Notes: generated by a model from the letters alone, not told the origin. 64,000 bases of DNA from Aneurinibacillus tyrosinisolvens (GCF_001015055.1 NZ_BBWZ01000006.1:1-64000), one strand, 5' to 3'. Counted from the stretch's first letter, positions 1 to 8,399 are shown. Numbers and translations are program-made.

Positions 1-2
1 AG

Positions 3-827
3 TCCCATTGCCTCGTGACCTCCCATGTGGTCGCAGGAGGGTTCTCCTTCTCCTGGGATTTTCGTCCTTATTTTCGTGAGGCCTACTGTCAGGAACACCA
101 TTTACCCTTTAAAAGTAAAAACGAGCTGGCTATGGAAATGATCAGAAACTTTCCTGCCCATGAAGATGAACAAGTGTATGTGTTAATGGATAGCTGGTAC
201 TCAAGTAAAAAGATGATGGACACCTGCCTATCAAAAGGGTTTCATGTCATCGCGGCTGTAAAATCAAATCGCAAGATTTGCCCGCAGGGCATCCGGGTGT
301 CCATGGCTGAATTTGTGAACTGTTATATTGAAAATTCCGACCTTCATTCCGTGACCGTGAAGGATAAAGGAAGATTTCGGGTCTACTTGTGTGAAAGTCC
401 ACTGGCAGAGATGGAAAATGTCAAAATTCTTCTATCCTGGGAGAAGAAATTCGTTCAGGGTAAAACTCCGTTTTGCCTCCTGTGTACCGATCTGACTCTG
501 GATGTCGTGACCATCCTGGAGTATTATCATATCCGATGGGAGATAGAAACGGGCTACCGTTATTTCAAGGAACTACTAGGGTTTGATCAGTATCAACTAC
601 TTTCTTTCAAAGCCATCGAGCGATACGGGGTGATCCAGTACCTGACACAGAATTTTCTTGAGCAGCAGAGACAGGAGTGGTCTAAGAACTCGCCACTTAC
701 ACTTGGAGATACCGTTAGGCGGATCCGAACCGAATTTTTGGGGCAGCTGGTCGTTTATGTTTATCAAGAAGGACTAGCAAAAACGTCTTTGAAAGAAGTG
801 CTGAAAACCCTAAAACTAATCGCTTAA
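3..827 (+). CDS. IS4-family transposase, C-terminal part, cut by the window start
   Basis: The frame is open from the first complete codon of the window to the stop at 825-827, so the beginning of the gene lies outside. About 274 residues are visible. The protein carries a DDE-type catalytic core: an Asp in DSWYSSKKMMD that fits the second acidic residue, and near the C-terminus the pattern Y-x2-R-x3-E-x6-K in YHIRWEIETGYRYFK, which is the YREK signature of IS4-family transposases. It would cut and rejoin the ends of its own insertion sequence. The visible part has no frameshift or stop, so the copy may be intact, but this cannot be judged without the upstream sequence. The right terminal inverted repeat was not identified in the following 200 bases. 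Confidence 0.85.
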   Translation, partial: SHCLVTSHVVAGGFSFSWDFRPYFREAYCQEHHLPFKSKNELAMEMIRNFPAHEDEQVYVLMDSWYSSKKMMDTCLSKGFHVIAAVKSNRKICPQGIRVSMAEFVNCYIENSDLHSVTVKDKGRFRVYLCESPLAEMENVKILLSWEKKFVQGKTPFCLLCTDLTLDVVTILEYYHIRWEIETGYRYFKELLGFDQYQLLSFKAIERYGVIQYLTQNFLEQQRQEWSKNSPLTLGDTVRRIRTEFLGQLVVYVYQEGLAKTSLKEVLKTLKLIA

Positions 828-1561
828 AAAAGTGGTTTTTCTGAATCACTACCCGTATACCCTTTTTTAGGGTTTTAATGAAAATCTGCAAGAGTCAAAT
901 TTTATATTTAGGAATGGAATTTGACGCGAAATAGAGAAACGCAATCCCAAAAATATTCAGAGGGGACTTCCTCAATCGATATCCCTTATAGTAATTGATT
1001 TTTTATTCAAATGTGCTTATTCAAAAAAAACAGCCCTGATAACGAGGGCTAGTTTTAAGGAGCAGAAAATGAATTTCTGCATAAGGGTCATCAGTAGTAT
1101 TGCTTAAGACAAGTCTTATAATAAATGAATATCATTAATTGTCTATTTTCAAACTACTAAGACGCTGTTAAATTGGTCTGTAATTACTAACTTGGCCATT
1201 TAACCTTACTTATTTGATAATGAATGCTGTTTTTTGTATAGGAAGAAAGAAGGGAAAACTTCTATAATTTAGGGGGGGTTACATGTGATAAATTTATGAA
1301 GAAAAGGGGAGATATAACGACCGCTGAATGTAGTTGTATGATAATATTAGACAAAAAAAACTATAATTCGTCAGATCATCTCATAAGATTAGGGCAACAA
1401 AATTAGATAAAAAAGCATGTCAGTCACACGTCTAAGCGTTTACAATACGAAATGAATGAGTGTCACGATTTGTCGAGATAATTTTGTGGTATAGAATTGG
1501 TTACCAGTAGATAATGGAGAATGTGCAAGCTGAATTTTTTACTTGCTAAGGAGAGATAAGG
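828..1561. other. Non-coding AT-rich stretch with one terminator-like hairpin
   Basis: About 730 bases with no credible gene. The only clear structure is a short hairpin at 1032-1050 (arms AGCCCT and AGGGCT, loop of 7), flanked by an A-run upstream and a short T-run downstream, so it could terminate transcription from either side. The rest is AT-rich and contains the leader of the Spo0E-like gene at its right end. Part of this stretch probably belongs to the right end of the upstream insertion sequence, but I could not place the boundary. Confidence 0.4.
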
Positions 1562-1741
1562 TTGAATCAGAGAGTGGAGTTAGATTTAGTAATTGACAAA
1601 TTAAAGAAAAAATTAGCGAATAGAGTAGCACAGCATGATTTCAACTTCCGACATCCAGATGTACTGCACATTAGTCAGGAGCTCGATTCTTTAATTGTAG
1701 AGGAAATGAAGTATAGAAAATCGGGATTAATCTATTCCTAA
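1562..1741 (+). CDS. Spo0E-like sporulation regulatory protein (aspartyl-phosphate phosphatase family)
   Basis: A 59-residue protein beginning with TTG and preceded by AAGGAG at 1548-1553, eight bases upstream. It has the hallmark Spo0E-family motif SQELD at residues 38-42, inside a predicted two-helix hairpin: the first helix is rich in Leu and Lys, the second ends in EEMKYRK. Members of this family remove the phosphate from the response regulator Spo0A and so delay entry into sporulation. Size and motif match the family exactly. It stands alone between two non-coding stretches and is followed by a strong terminator at 1799-1832, so it is likely monocistronic. The TTG start may keep expression low. 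An in-frame GTG at 1574 is a less likely start because it lacks a well-placed ribosome binding site. Which Spo0A-like partner it acts on cannot be told from the sequence. Confidence 0.85.
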   Translation: MNQRVELDLVIDKLKKKLANRVAQHDFNFRHPDVLHISQELDSLIVEEMKYRKSGLIYS

Positions 1742-1798
1742 TTTGTGTGATGTACAGTAAAACAAACTTTTCTTTGCTATAGAAAAGAAAATGAAGAG

Positions 1799-1832
1799 GG
1801 CGTCCCAAAAGTAACCTGGGACGCCTTTTTTT
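1799..1832 (+). terminator. Intrinsic terminator after the Spo0E-like gene
   Basis: Perfect 9-bp stem (GGCGTCCCA at 1799-1807 with TGGGACGCC at 1817-1825), 9-base loop, then seven Ts. It lies 58 bases after the stop codon of the Spo0E-like gene. Confidence 0.85.
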
Positions 1833-2107
1833 GCAAAAAAAAGAAGAAAATCGCCCTTTTTTGTTTTTGGTATAATGAAGTCACCACAACAAACAAAACA
1901 CCCGGAAAGGAACGAAAAAAACAAGCCGAAAAGGTAAGAAATCTGCCCTTAAGGAGTCAGTGATATCCATAAATACCCAGATATTAGGATAAAAAAAGAG
2001 GCTGGTCCCAAAAAGTCGCTTTTCCACGACCTTTTGAGACAGCCTCGTTCAATATATTTTAAAAGTAGGGGTAATTTATGGAAAAAGTGTGCCTTAGCGA
2101 TTCAATG
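1833..2107. other. Non-coding spacer with insertion-sequence-like hairpin
   Basis: No gene seen. A long imperfect hairpin at 1998-2046 has outer arms GAGGCTG and CAGCCTC. Its inner arms contain TCCCAAAAAGTCG and CGACCTTTTGAGA. A similar hairpin occurs at 22896-22926. Sequences of this type are common at the ends of Bacillales insertion sequences and as terminators. The stretch GTATAATGAAGTCACC near 1870 looks like a promoter of an element whose transposase has been lost. A decayed small element is an inference; the hairpin itself is directly visible. Confidence 0.35.
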
Positions 2108-2833
2108 TTATTTTTGAGAATTTATGGTAGAGGTTGTATTACTATCAGACGTTGAAGCATCATCATTCGTTTCACCATCAGTTTTGGCATCATCATGCTG
2201 CTGCCATGTTTGATCCACCATCTTCGTTAGACGGTCTTTTTCATTTTGAAGCAGTTTATTAATCAAGTCATCTTTCGCGATTCCTTTATCTTGAGCGATT
2301 TGAGCTAGTGTTTTTCCAGCTTGCAATTGGGTTTGGAGTTCTTGTTCAGTGATTCCTAACACAGATGCGGCATCTTTGAATCCTCCTCGCTCACCACCAT
2401 GTTTACCGTGTTCTCCTCCAAAGCCAAACCCACCTTTTTGTTCGACTCTGTTCTTGATTTCAGTCTGCTCATCCGCTTTCTTTTGATTCGCTTGCTCCTG
2501 TGTTAACTTCCCGTCTTGTATAGCCTGGGCCAATCGTTGAGCGTGTTGATTTACCAGTAAATCAATCACTTTTTGTTCGTCTACCCCTTGTGCAGCAGCC
2601 ACATCTGCTAACGATTTACCGTTTTTCAAATTTTGCTGTAACGTAGCGGCATCTACTTTCAGCAAAGAAAGAAGTTCTTGGTTATTAAATTGTTTCTCAT
2701 GTTTATGCATAGAAACTTTTTGTTGTGTTGTAGACGTGGTTGAAGAGGATGTAGTTGTTGAAGCAGCAAAAGCCGATCCTGCGATGGCCAGGACAGCTAA
2801 TCCCGTTGTAGCGACAGTAAGTAATTTTTTCAT
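2108..2833 (-). CDS. Secreted protein with two helical repeats, function unknown
   Basis: A 241-residue protein with a clear signal peptide (MKKLLTVATTGLAVLAIAG, cleavage expected after AFA near residue 23), then a Ser/Thr-rich linker. Two related segments of about 40 residues follow, each of the form L-x-V/I-x4-L-x3-L-x2-G-K-[ST]-L-A-x-[VI]-A-x2-[KQ]-G-V/I. The segments are separated by a Gly/His-rich stretch, and the tail is acidic and Ser/Thr-rich. The start is the ATG at 2833 because AAGGAGT lies eight bases upstream; a GTG at 2842 would overlap that site. The gene is divergent from a small membrane protein and shares a mirror-symmetric control region with it. The repeats resemble those in other secreted Bacillales proteins of unknown role. 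An envelope-stress function is inferred from the neighbours only. Confidence 0.7.
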   Translation of the reverse strand: MKKLLTVATTGLAVLAIAGSAFAASTTTSSSTTSTTQQKVSMHKHEKQFNNQELLSLLKVDAATLQQNLKNGKSLADVAAAQGVDEQKVIDLLVNQHAQRLAQAIQDGKLTQEQANQKKADEQTEIKNRVEQKGGFGFGGEHGKHGGERGGFKDAASVLGITEQELQTQLQAGKTLAQIAQDKGIAKDDLINKLLQNEKDRLTKMVDQTWQQHDDAKTDGETNDDASTSDSNTTSTINSQK

Positions 2834-2885
2834 TGATAACACTCCTTCATTTTTGTTTTATTATGTTTCGTTTTGGACAGTTCCT

Positions 2886-3010
2886 ACTTTAACCGGGAAA
2901 AGTGAAAAAACGGTGAAATTTTGAAGGGTAATTTTGGCATGTTCTATTTCGTTTTCTTTTTTTGTGCCTAACTTGATTTTCACTGTTTTTTCACTTTTCT
3001 CTTCTATACT
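2886..3010. promoter_or_regulatory. Mirror-symmetric divergent promoter with paired direct-repeat operator boxes
   Basis: Two arms are exact mirror images about position 2948. The right arm has TTTTCAC at 2977-2983 and 2988-2994, 11 bp apart. The left arm has GTGAAA-type boxes starting at 2902 and 2913, also 11 bp apart, on the other strand. Each arm is followed, exactly 10 bp outward, by a -10-like hexamer: TATACT at 3005-3010 for the rightward gene and TAAAGT (read on the minus strand, 2891-2886) for the leftward gene. Neither has a good -35 box. Tandem half-sites one helical turn apart next to a -10 are typical of activation by an OmpR-type response regulator. A CssR-like secretion-stress regulator is a guess from the gene neighbours. 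Confidence 0.65.
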
Positions 3011-3047
3011 CAAATCTGTCAGAAGGACAAGCAAGAGGAGGAAAAAG

Positions 3048-3521
3048 ATGAAAGCAAAATTAAGGAAAGGCTTACCCTGGATTTTAACTACACTCTTACT
3101 ATTGGTTGGCATCACCTTTGCCATAAATACATTGGGAGATGGTTTTCATGATAGAGGTCATGACCAAGTTGCAATAAACTCGAGTTACGGTGATAACCAA
3201 ATCCAGTTTGTACAAAGAGATAATCTGATGGGCGGGGATTATTCGATGCATAGGGAGGATTCTATACAAGAACATCACACTATGCGTGAGCATCACGAAG
3301 GAGGGTTCCACTTCATCGGTTCTGCCGTGTCCCTTGTTTTAGGGGGAGCAGCCCTTGTGATTTTAATCAGATGGCTGCGTAGAAGAAAAAATGCTCGTTC
3401 GTTTACCCGTTCCATCATCGAGACACCGATTTCTTATTCAACTTATAATGCAAATCAAACCGAAGTAGATTTCTTAGATGAATGGGAAAAAAGACAAACA
3501 ACACATAGGGAGGAAAAATAA
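3048..3521 (+). CDS. Small membrane protein upstream of PspA, function unknown
   Basis: A 157-residue protein with two predicted membrane segments (about residues 10-27 and 92-112). Between them is a polar, His-rich extracytoplasmic loop, and a cytoplasmic tail of about 45 residues begins with RWLRRRKN. The ATG at 3048 is chosen because AGGAGG lies seven bases upstream; an upstream in-frame extension would run through the promoter. It ends one base before the PspA start, so the two genes are almost certainly co-transcribed and probably translationally coupled. I do not recognise a named family. By position it could anchor or regulate PspA at the membrane, as small membrane partners do in other phage-shock-type operons, but that is inference. 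Confidence 0.7.
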   Translation: MKAKLRKGLPWILTTLLLLVGITFAINTLGDGFHDRGHDQVAINSSYGDNQIQFVQRDNLMGGDYSMHREDSIQEHHTMREHHEGGFHFIGSAVSLVLGGAALVILIRWLRRRKNARSFTRSIIETPISYSTYNANQTEVDFLDEWEKRQTTHREEK

Positions 3522-3522
3522 C

Positions 3523-4194
3523 ATGGGAATTTTTAAACGAATTAAGGATATGACAATGAATGAGGTTCATACACTGCTTGATAAAGTAGAAGACCCAATT
3601 AGCATGCTGAACCATCACATACGGGAAATGGAGGAAGAAATCAAGAAAGGGCAGCAAGCCTATGCGCATCAACTCTTTCTAGAGAAGAAACACATGGCGT
3701 TAATCGCGGATACAGAAACACGGATAGCTAAAAGGGAGCGCCAGGCGAAATTAGCTGTCGATAAAGAAGAAGAATCCATTGCCAAAATGGCGTTGCAAGA
3801 AAAGTTAAATCAGGAGAAAAACTTAAACCTATATAAAGGGCAGTATGAAACGATTATCAATCAGACAAAGAGCCTGGTTGAAAAGCTATATCAACTCAAG
3901 GAGAAGTATAGCCAACTGCAAAACAGAAGACTCCTTTTACTTTCAAGAGCCAATGTAGCCCAATCAATAAAGCAGATAAATAATATGGTTGTCTCATTTA
4001 ATACAGATAACATCGCCAAAGGGTTTGCTCGTGCAGAAGAACGCGTTTTATTATTGGAAGCAGAAGTAGAGGCAATTAACCGACTCACCCTTCCTCCGCA
4101 GGAGATTCAGTCTTATACGATGGACCCCGTCCTGCAAGAAGAAGTAGAAAAGGAGTTAGAGAAATTAAAGGCGACCCAAAAGGAAACCGTTTAA
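3523..4194 (+). CDS. pspA: PspA/IM30 family membrane-stress protein
   Basis: A 223-residue protein starting MGIFKRIKDM, the typical amphipathic N-terminal helix of the PspA/IM30/Vipp1 family. It is followed by a long, charged, almost entirely helical coiled coil (for example MLNHHIREMEEEI at about 26-38), as expected for the ESCRT-III-like fold. Family members bind and stabilise damaged cytoplasmic membrane and preserve the proton motive force. The ATG at 3523 has GGAGG seven to eight bases upstream; a longer in-frame start would overlap the preceding gene. The neighbours (a membrane protein upstream and signal peptidase I downstream) fit a role in envelope or secretion stress. The operon is probably driven by the mirror-symmetric promoter at 2886-3010. 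Confidence 0.88.
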   Translation: MGIFKRIKDMTMNEVHTLLDKVEDPISMLNHHIREMEEEIKKGQQAYAHQLFLEKKHMALIADTETRIAKRERQAKLAVDKEEESIAKMALQEKLNQEKNLNLYKGQYETIINQTKSLVEKLYQLKEKYSQLQNRRLLLLSRANVAQSIKQINNMVVSFNTDNIAKGFARAEERVLLLEAEVEAINRLTLPPQEIQSYTMDPVLQEEVEKELEKLKATQKETV

Positions 4195-4244
4195 TGGCCC
4201 TGCTTGTTGGAGTAAGATATATCGATTGACTATCAGAAACAAAG

Positions 4245-4278
4245 GAAAACCTCATGTGAATGACCACATGAGGTTTTC
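4245..4278. terminator. Bidirectional intrinsic terminator after pspA
   Basis: Perfect 14-bp stem (GAAAACCTCATGTG at 4245-4258 paired with 4265-4278) and a 6-base loop. A- and T-rich flanks let it work on either strand. It ends the pspA transcript and separates it from the signal peptidase gene. Confidence 0.8.
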
Positions 4279-4383
4279 TATTAACATTTGGCAGGAGAAT
4301 GATTCCTTTCTTATCGTTGCTATCAGCAAACAAAGTAACAAAGGAACCCTAAAATCCGTAAGAGAGCGTTTGGAGGATATTTT

Positions 4384-4899
4384 ATGAAAAAGAATCTATT
4401 TAAAGAATGGGGCCCATCGGTTGTTCTTGCCCTTGTCATAAGCTTTGTATGTAGAACGTATGTAGCGGAAGCCGTTGTGGTTCCTTCTGGATCCATGCTG
4501 CCAACGATTCAACTACAAGACCGTTTGCTGATAGAAAAATTCACAGGACCTGCTTCTTTAAAATACGGAGATGTTGTGGTTTTTTACCCCCCGATTCCAG
4601 GGCAAGAAAATCAGCGTTTTATTAAACGGTTAATAGGCATAGGAGGAGATGCAATTCAAATCAAGGACCATGTTCTTTACCGTAATGGAGTAAAAGTAGA
4701 TGAACCCCATATCAAACAAAGTATGAATTACGATTATGGCCCAGTTAAAATTCCACAAGGGAAATTTTTCTTCTTAGGAGATAATCGGAATGATAGCTAT
4801 GATTCTCATTTATGGCCCATACCTTTTGTTGATCAAAGCAAAATTGTAGGGAAAGCTGTCGTTACTTTTTTCCCCTTGTCTGATTTTAAGAAGTTTTAA
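4384..4899 (+). CDS. lepB: Type I signal peptidase
   Basis: A 171-residue membrane protease of the short Gram-positive (SipS/SipT) type. One N-terminal membrane segment (about residues 12-28) is followed by box B PSGSMLPT with the catalytic Ser37. Box D, RFIKRLIG, carries the general base Lys81, and box E is GDNRNDSYDSH near residue 135. It removes signal peptides from exported proteins at the outer face of the cytoplasmic membrane. GGAGGA lies eight bases before the ATG. All catalytic elements are present and the length is normal, so it is probably functional. The gene is followed within 35 bases by a frameshifted wall-lytic gene, which may once have been co-transcribed with it. The genome probably has further signal peptidases, so this copy need not be essential. 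Confidence 0.93.
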   Translation: MKKNLFKEWGPSVVLALVISFVCRTYVAEAVVVPSGSMLPTIQLQDRLLIEKFTGPASLKYGDVVVFYPPIPGQENQRFIKRLIGIGGDAIQIKDHVLYRNGVKVDEPHIKQSMNYDYGPVKIPQGKFFFLGDNRNDSYDSHLWPIPFVDQSKIVGKAVVTFFPLSDFKKF

Positions 4900-4929
4900 A
4901 AACAACTGATTATGAAAGGTGTATTTTTT

Positions 4930-5522
4930 GTGCAATTTCAACTAGAACTATTCGTAAGTAAGCATCGAAAAGAAGTAATGTTTCTCTTCTTTTCTTTGAT
5001 TATCTGCATCTTTATATTTTGTCTGCAACTACAAAAACTAGAGACTATGGACAGCGGAGAAGGAAAAGCAACGATTAACGATGCCGTTCTCGGTTATCAA
5101 CCTTTACTTCAAAAATATGCTGCAAAATATGGGGTCAGCAAGTATGGATCATTTTTAATGGCTCAAATGATGCAAGAATCAGGAGGTCAAGGCGGTGATC
5201 CAATGCAAGGCAGTGAAAGTTTAGGACTTCCACCCAATACAATTACAAATCCTGAACAAAGCATCGACGCAGGAGTCAGATACTTTGCTTACGTTTTGAA
5301 GCTTTCAAACGGTGATTTAAAACTCGCGACTCAGTCGTACAATTTTGGCACCGGATTTATCAAATATGCAAGGGCTCGTGGAGGATACTCAAAGGAAAAC
5401 GCGTTGCCTTTTCACAAATGATGGCCAAAAAGTATAACTGGAAGAGGTATGGGGATGTAGATTATGTTGACCATGTATTCCGCTATTATGAAGACAGGAC
5501 AAATACAGCTGCAAATATGTAG
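4930..5522 (+). pseudogene. Lysozyme-like membrane-anchored transglycosylase, frameshifted near its end
   Basis: One N-terminal membrane helix (about residues 17-37) is followed by a lysozyme-like domain of the kind found in CwlT and in conjugation or capsule loci. It includes the catalytic-Glu context MAQMMQESGG and the motif SYNFGTGFI. In the frame as read the protein stops at 5421 with PFHK. One extra base near 5408-5412 would continue it as FSQMMAKKYNW and then YVDHVFRYY, the normal end of the domain, until the stop at 5520-5522 inside IS110 sequence. The defect therefore looks like loss of one G in GG. GTG at 4930 is the preferred start because AAAGGTG lies just upstream; ATG at 4912 has no ribosome binding site. 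Real decay or a sequencing error are both possible. Confidence 0.75.
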
Positions 5523-6148
5523 TTTACAGGCATTGTGTCTAATAGTTCCAGATCTTCCTGAAAGGGACGCATTCGTTCCTTAATTTCCTGGTCTAGTCTT
5601 TCGATTTCTGCTTCAAGAAACTCAATATGGCGAAGTTGCGTAGGTAGCATCATGCGTTGATGCGTTCCCGTTAATCCTTTTAGAGCTTGCTCGAGCTCAT
5701 GTACTTTTTTCTTCATGCTTCGTTTAGCGAATTGAGCAATAAGCTGAGGATCATCCACACCATTGATTAAAGCTGTAATCATCGCTCGCCCTGAAACGCC
5801 TGTAATATCTGTTGCCATGGAAGAAAGCTTGATATTGGCACCTTCCAATACTTTTTGCATTCAGCATCTTTGACATCGAGGAACCGCTTTAATGTGTGTG
5901 GCATTCACCACAAGGGTTTCACTGTTCGTTAATTCCAACACATTATAGATGGGTTTCCAAAAAGAACCCGTAGATTCCATTGCAGTGTGGGTGCCCCCTT
6001 TCTGTTTAAGCCAACCGGACAGCGCCAAAATGTCTTCTGTCATTGTACTGAAGGTACAAATCTCTTTGCCTTTAGGAGTGAGTAAACAAGCAACAATACT
6101 TCTTTAATGAACATCTAATCCACAACAACGTTCATAAATAATCTGCAT
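5520..6148 (-). pseudogene. IS110-family transposase remnant
   Basis: Read on the minus strand from ATG at 6148, the product starts MQIIYERCCGLDVH, then has an in-frame TAA (at about residue 15). It continues through a recognisable IS110 N-terminal region with MESTGSFWKPIYN and NATHIKAVP. About 45 residues are then missing and the frame changes near 5862-5870. The C-terminal half resumes with IQKVLEGANIKLSS-like sequence (residues reading QKVLEGANIKL) and ITGVSGRAMI. It breaks off after DTMP at about 5522, where the neighbouring lysozyme gene begins. At least three independent lesions are present: a nonsense codon, an internal deletion with frameshift, and truncation of the C-terminus. The element cannot move by itself. 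Its insertion or deletion formed the end of the lysozyme-like gene. Confidence 0.85.
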
Positions 6149-6250
6149 CGATAATTGAATAAAACTAAATAAATATGAACATTAAACGGCAAATATGTAT
6201 CCTTTTTGTTTGACATACGCTTCGCCTAAATGATAAAAAACAGTTATGGC

Positions 6251-6321
6251 TTGAATATTTTGAAAATATAAATTATAATAAAGATATAATTTCCACTTAA
6301 CATACCAGCCGGTCAGTATGT
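6251..6321 (+). promoter_or_regulatory. Sigma-A promoter and TetR-type operator ahead of the acyl-CoA catabolic cluster
   Basis: A -35 TTGAAT (6251-6256) and a consensus -10 TATAAT (6274-6279) are spaced by 17 bp. A second TATAAT lies at 6285-6290. Just downstream, at 6300-6321, is a 22-bp imperfect palindrome with outer arms ACATAC and GTATGT around a central CCGG. Eight of eleven positions pair. Its place after the transcription start suits a repressor. Sites with this architecture are commonly bound by TetR-family regulators of fatty-acid genes. The TetR gene at 20108 is the obvious candidate, but that pairing is an inference. Confidence 0.65.
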
Positions 6322-6338
6322 AAAAAAGGAGGCTTATT

Positions 6339-7565
6339 ATGAATTTTGATCATTCGGGAAAAGTACAAAAGCTTCAACGCACGCTTACGGATTTTATGGA
6401 ACAAATCGTCTACCCCAACGAAAAAACATACGAAGCCCAGCTCAATGAAGGCAGCAGCCGTTGGGCCATTCCGCCTGTCATGGAAGAAATGAAGCAGCAA
6501 GCCAAAGAAGTCGGCCTATGGAATTTATTTTTGCCGGACAGCGAATACGGTGCAGGGCTGACGAATCTGGAATATGCGCCGCTGTGCGAGATTATGGGCC
6601 GTTCCTTCATTGCTCCGGAAGTATTCAACTGCGCCGCACCTGATACAGGAAACATGGAAGTGCTGGTGCGCTATGGAACCCAGAAACAGAAGGACAAATG
6701 GCTTGTACCGCTGTTAGAAGGAGAAATTCGCTCCTGTTTCTCCATGACCGAGCCGGATGTTGCTTCATCGGATGCAACGAACATTGGAGCCACGATTGAA
6801 CGGGATGGAAACGAATACATAGTAAATGGCCGTAAGTGGTGGTCATCTGGTGCCGGCGATCCGCGCTGCAAGATTGCCATCGTAATGGGGAAATCAGACC
6901 CTGATGCAGCGAGGCACGAACAGCAATCAATGATTCTTGTTCCATTGGATACAGCCGGAGTTAATATCAAACGCATGCTTCCTGTTTTTGGCTATGACCA
7001 TGCACCGCACGGCCATGCGGAAATCAATTACGAGCACGTGCGCGTGCCGGCAGACTCCATGCTTTGGGAAGAGGGAAAAGGATTTGCCATCGCACAGGGC
7101 CGGTTAGGGCCGGGGCGTATTCATCACTGTATGCGTCTGATTGGAGCAGCGGAGCGCGCACTTGAGGAGTTGTGTAAGCGCGTTCAGCAACGCGTTGCTT
7201 TTGGCAAAGCACTGGCACAGCAAGGTGTCATTCAGGATTGGATTGCCACCTCCCGCATTGAAATCGAACAAGCACGCCTGCTCACGCTAAAAGCAGCATA
7301 TATGATGGATACGGTTGGCAACAAAGTGGCCAAAAAGGAAATTGCCATGATTAAAGTCGTGGCTCCAAACATAGCCTTACAGGTGCTTGACAGAGCCATT
7401 CAAGCGCTTGGCGCCGCCGGCGTAAGCGATGATTTCCCACTGGCTGCACACTGGGCAAACGCACGTACACTCCGCCTGGCAGACGGACCGGACGAAGTGC
7501 ATAAAGCCGCCATTGCTAAGATGGAGCTAAAAAAATACAAGGATATAAGCGCACTTACAGTATAA
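6339..7565 (+). CDS. Acyl-CoA dehydrogenase (ACAD10/11-like)
   Basis: A 408-residue FAD enzyme of the acyl-CoA dehydrogenase family, catalysing the first, alpha-beta desaturating step of beta-oxidation. Visible landmarks are the FAD/substrate-loop motif [16 protein letters not shown] near residue 133, [12 protein letters not shown] near 167, and the C-terminal [15 protein letters not shown] region. The GPDEVH motif and the WSSGA stretch are typical of the ACAD10/11 subgroup, whose members act on unusual chains such as 4-hydroxyacyl-CoAs. In that subgroup the enzyme is often encoded next to an APH-like kinase, and such a kinase is present here at 12969. A strong AAGGAGG ribosome binding site precedes the ATG. 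It is the first gene after the operator at 6300 and is followed by a reductase after 21 bases. Confidence 0.9.
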   Translation: MNFDHSGKVQKLQRTLTDFMEQIVYPNEKTYEAQLNEGSSRWAIPPVMEEMKQQAKEVGLWNLFLPDSEYGAGLTNLEYAPLCEIMGRSFIAPEVFNCAAPDTGNMEVLVRYGTQKQKDKWLVPLLEGEIRSCFSMTEPDVASSDATNIGATIERDGNEYIVNGRKWWSSGAGDPRCKIAIVMGKSDPDAARHEQQSMILVPLDTAGVNIKRMLPVFGYDHAPHGHAEINYEHVRVPADSMLWEEGKGFAIAQGRLGPGRIHHCMRLIGAAERALEELCKRVQQRVAFGKALAQQGVIQDWIATSRIEIEQARLLTLKAAYMMDTVGNKVAKKEIAMIKVVAPNIALQVLDRAIQALGAAGVSDDFPLAAHWANARTLRLADGPDEVHKAAIAKMELKKYKDISALTV

Positions 7566-7586
7566 GCAGAGAAAGGAAGATGTGGG

Positions 7587-8363
7587 ATGAACATAAAACA
7601 GTTATTTGATTTAACGGGAAAAACGGCCATCGTAACCGGAGGGGGCCGCGGACTCGGTGCGCAAATCGCCGAAGGGTTTGCCGAGGCGGGCGCGAACGTT
7701 GTCCTCTGTTCACGGCGGGTTGAAGCTTGTGAAGAAACGGCGGAGCGCCTGCAGAGGGAAACAGGTGCCCAGTGTCTTGCCCTGGCATGCGACGTGCGAA
7801 ATCCAGAAGATGTGCAGCGAGTGGTAAACGAGGCGGCAGCCCGCTTTGGGCGCATTGATATTCTTGTCAACAACAGCGGTGCCTCCTGGGGTGCACCGGC
7901 AGAAGAAATGCCGCTTGAGGCCTGGAATAAAGTAATGGATATTAATGTAACCGGTACATTCCTAATGGCCCAGGCTGTTGGACGGGTCATGATCGGGCAA
8001 AGGGCAGGAAAAATCATTAATATCGCCTCAGTTGCCGGGCTGGCCGGTTCGGATCCGAGATATATGGATGCCATTGGCTACAGCGCTAGCAAAGGAGCGG
8101 TTATCTCCTTCACGAAGGATCTTGCTGTGAAATGGGGAGGGCATAACATTACGGTGAATGCGATTGCGCCCGGGTTTTTCCCGACCAAAATGTCGAAGGA
8201 ACTGCTCAACCGGGGCGGCGAACACATTCTTAATGCGACCCCGCTTCGCCGGTATGGCTCGGATCAGGATTTGAAAGGCAGCGCCGTGTTCCTGGCGTCA
8301 GATGCTGCCAATTATGTCACCGGCACTGTCCTTGTCGTCGATGGCGGCATGTCCGCCATGTAA
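7587..8363 (+). CDS. SDR-family NAD(P)-dependent oxidoreductase
   Basis: A 258-residue short-chain dehydrogenase with the full classical set: cofactor motif TGGGRGLG (residues about 16-23), NNSGAS near 93 (normally NNAG), catalytic Ser in NIASVAG and catalytic YSASK near 158-162, and a C-terminal VVDGGMSAM. It reduces or oxidises a hydroxyl/keto group using a nicotinamide cofactor. In this setting a 3-oxoacyl or 3-hydroxyacyl thioester is the most likely substrate, but the exact specificity is not readable. The spacing of 21 bases from the acyl-CoA dehydrogenase and 36 bases to the thiolase supports one operon. Homologues are usually annotated as gluconate 5-dehydrogenase-like or FabG-like; neither name should be taken literally here. 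Confidence 0.88.
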   Translation: MNIKQLFDLTGKTAIVTGGGRGLGAQIAEGFAEAGANVVLCSRRVEACEETAERLQRETGAQCLALACDVRNPEDVQRVVNEAAARFGRIDILVNNSGASWGAPAEEMPLEAWNKVMDINVTGTFLMAQAVGRVMIGQRAGKIINIASVAGLAGSDPRYMDAIGYSASKGAVISFTKDLAVKWGGHNITVNAIAPGFFPTKMSKELLNRGGEHILNATPLRRYGSDQDLKGSAVFLASDAANYVTGTVLVVDGGMSAM

Positions 8364-8399
8364 TCTTAAAATCTATCAAACATAAATGGAGGAGAACAA

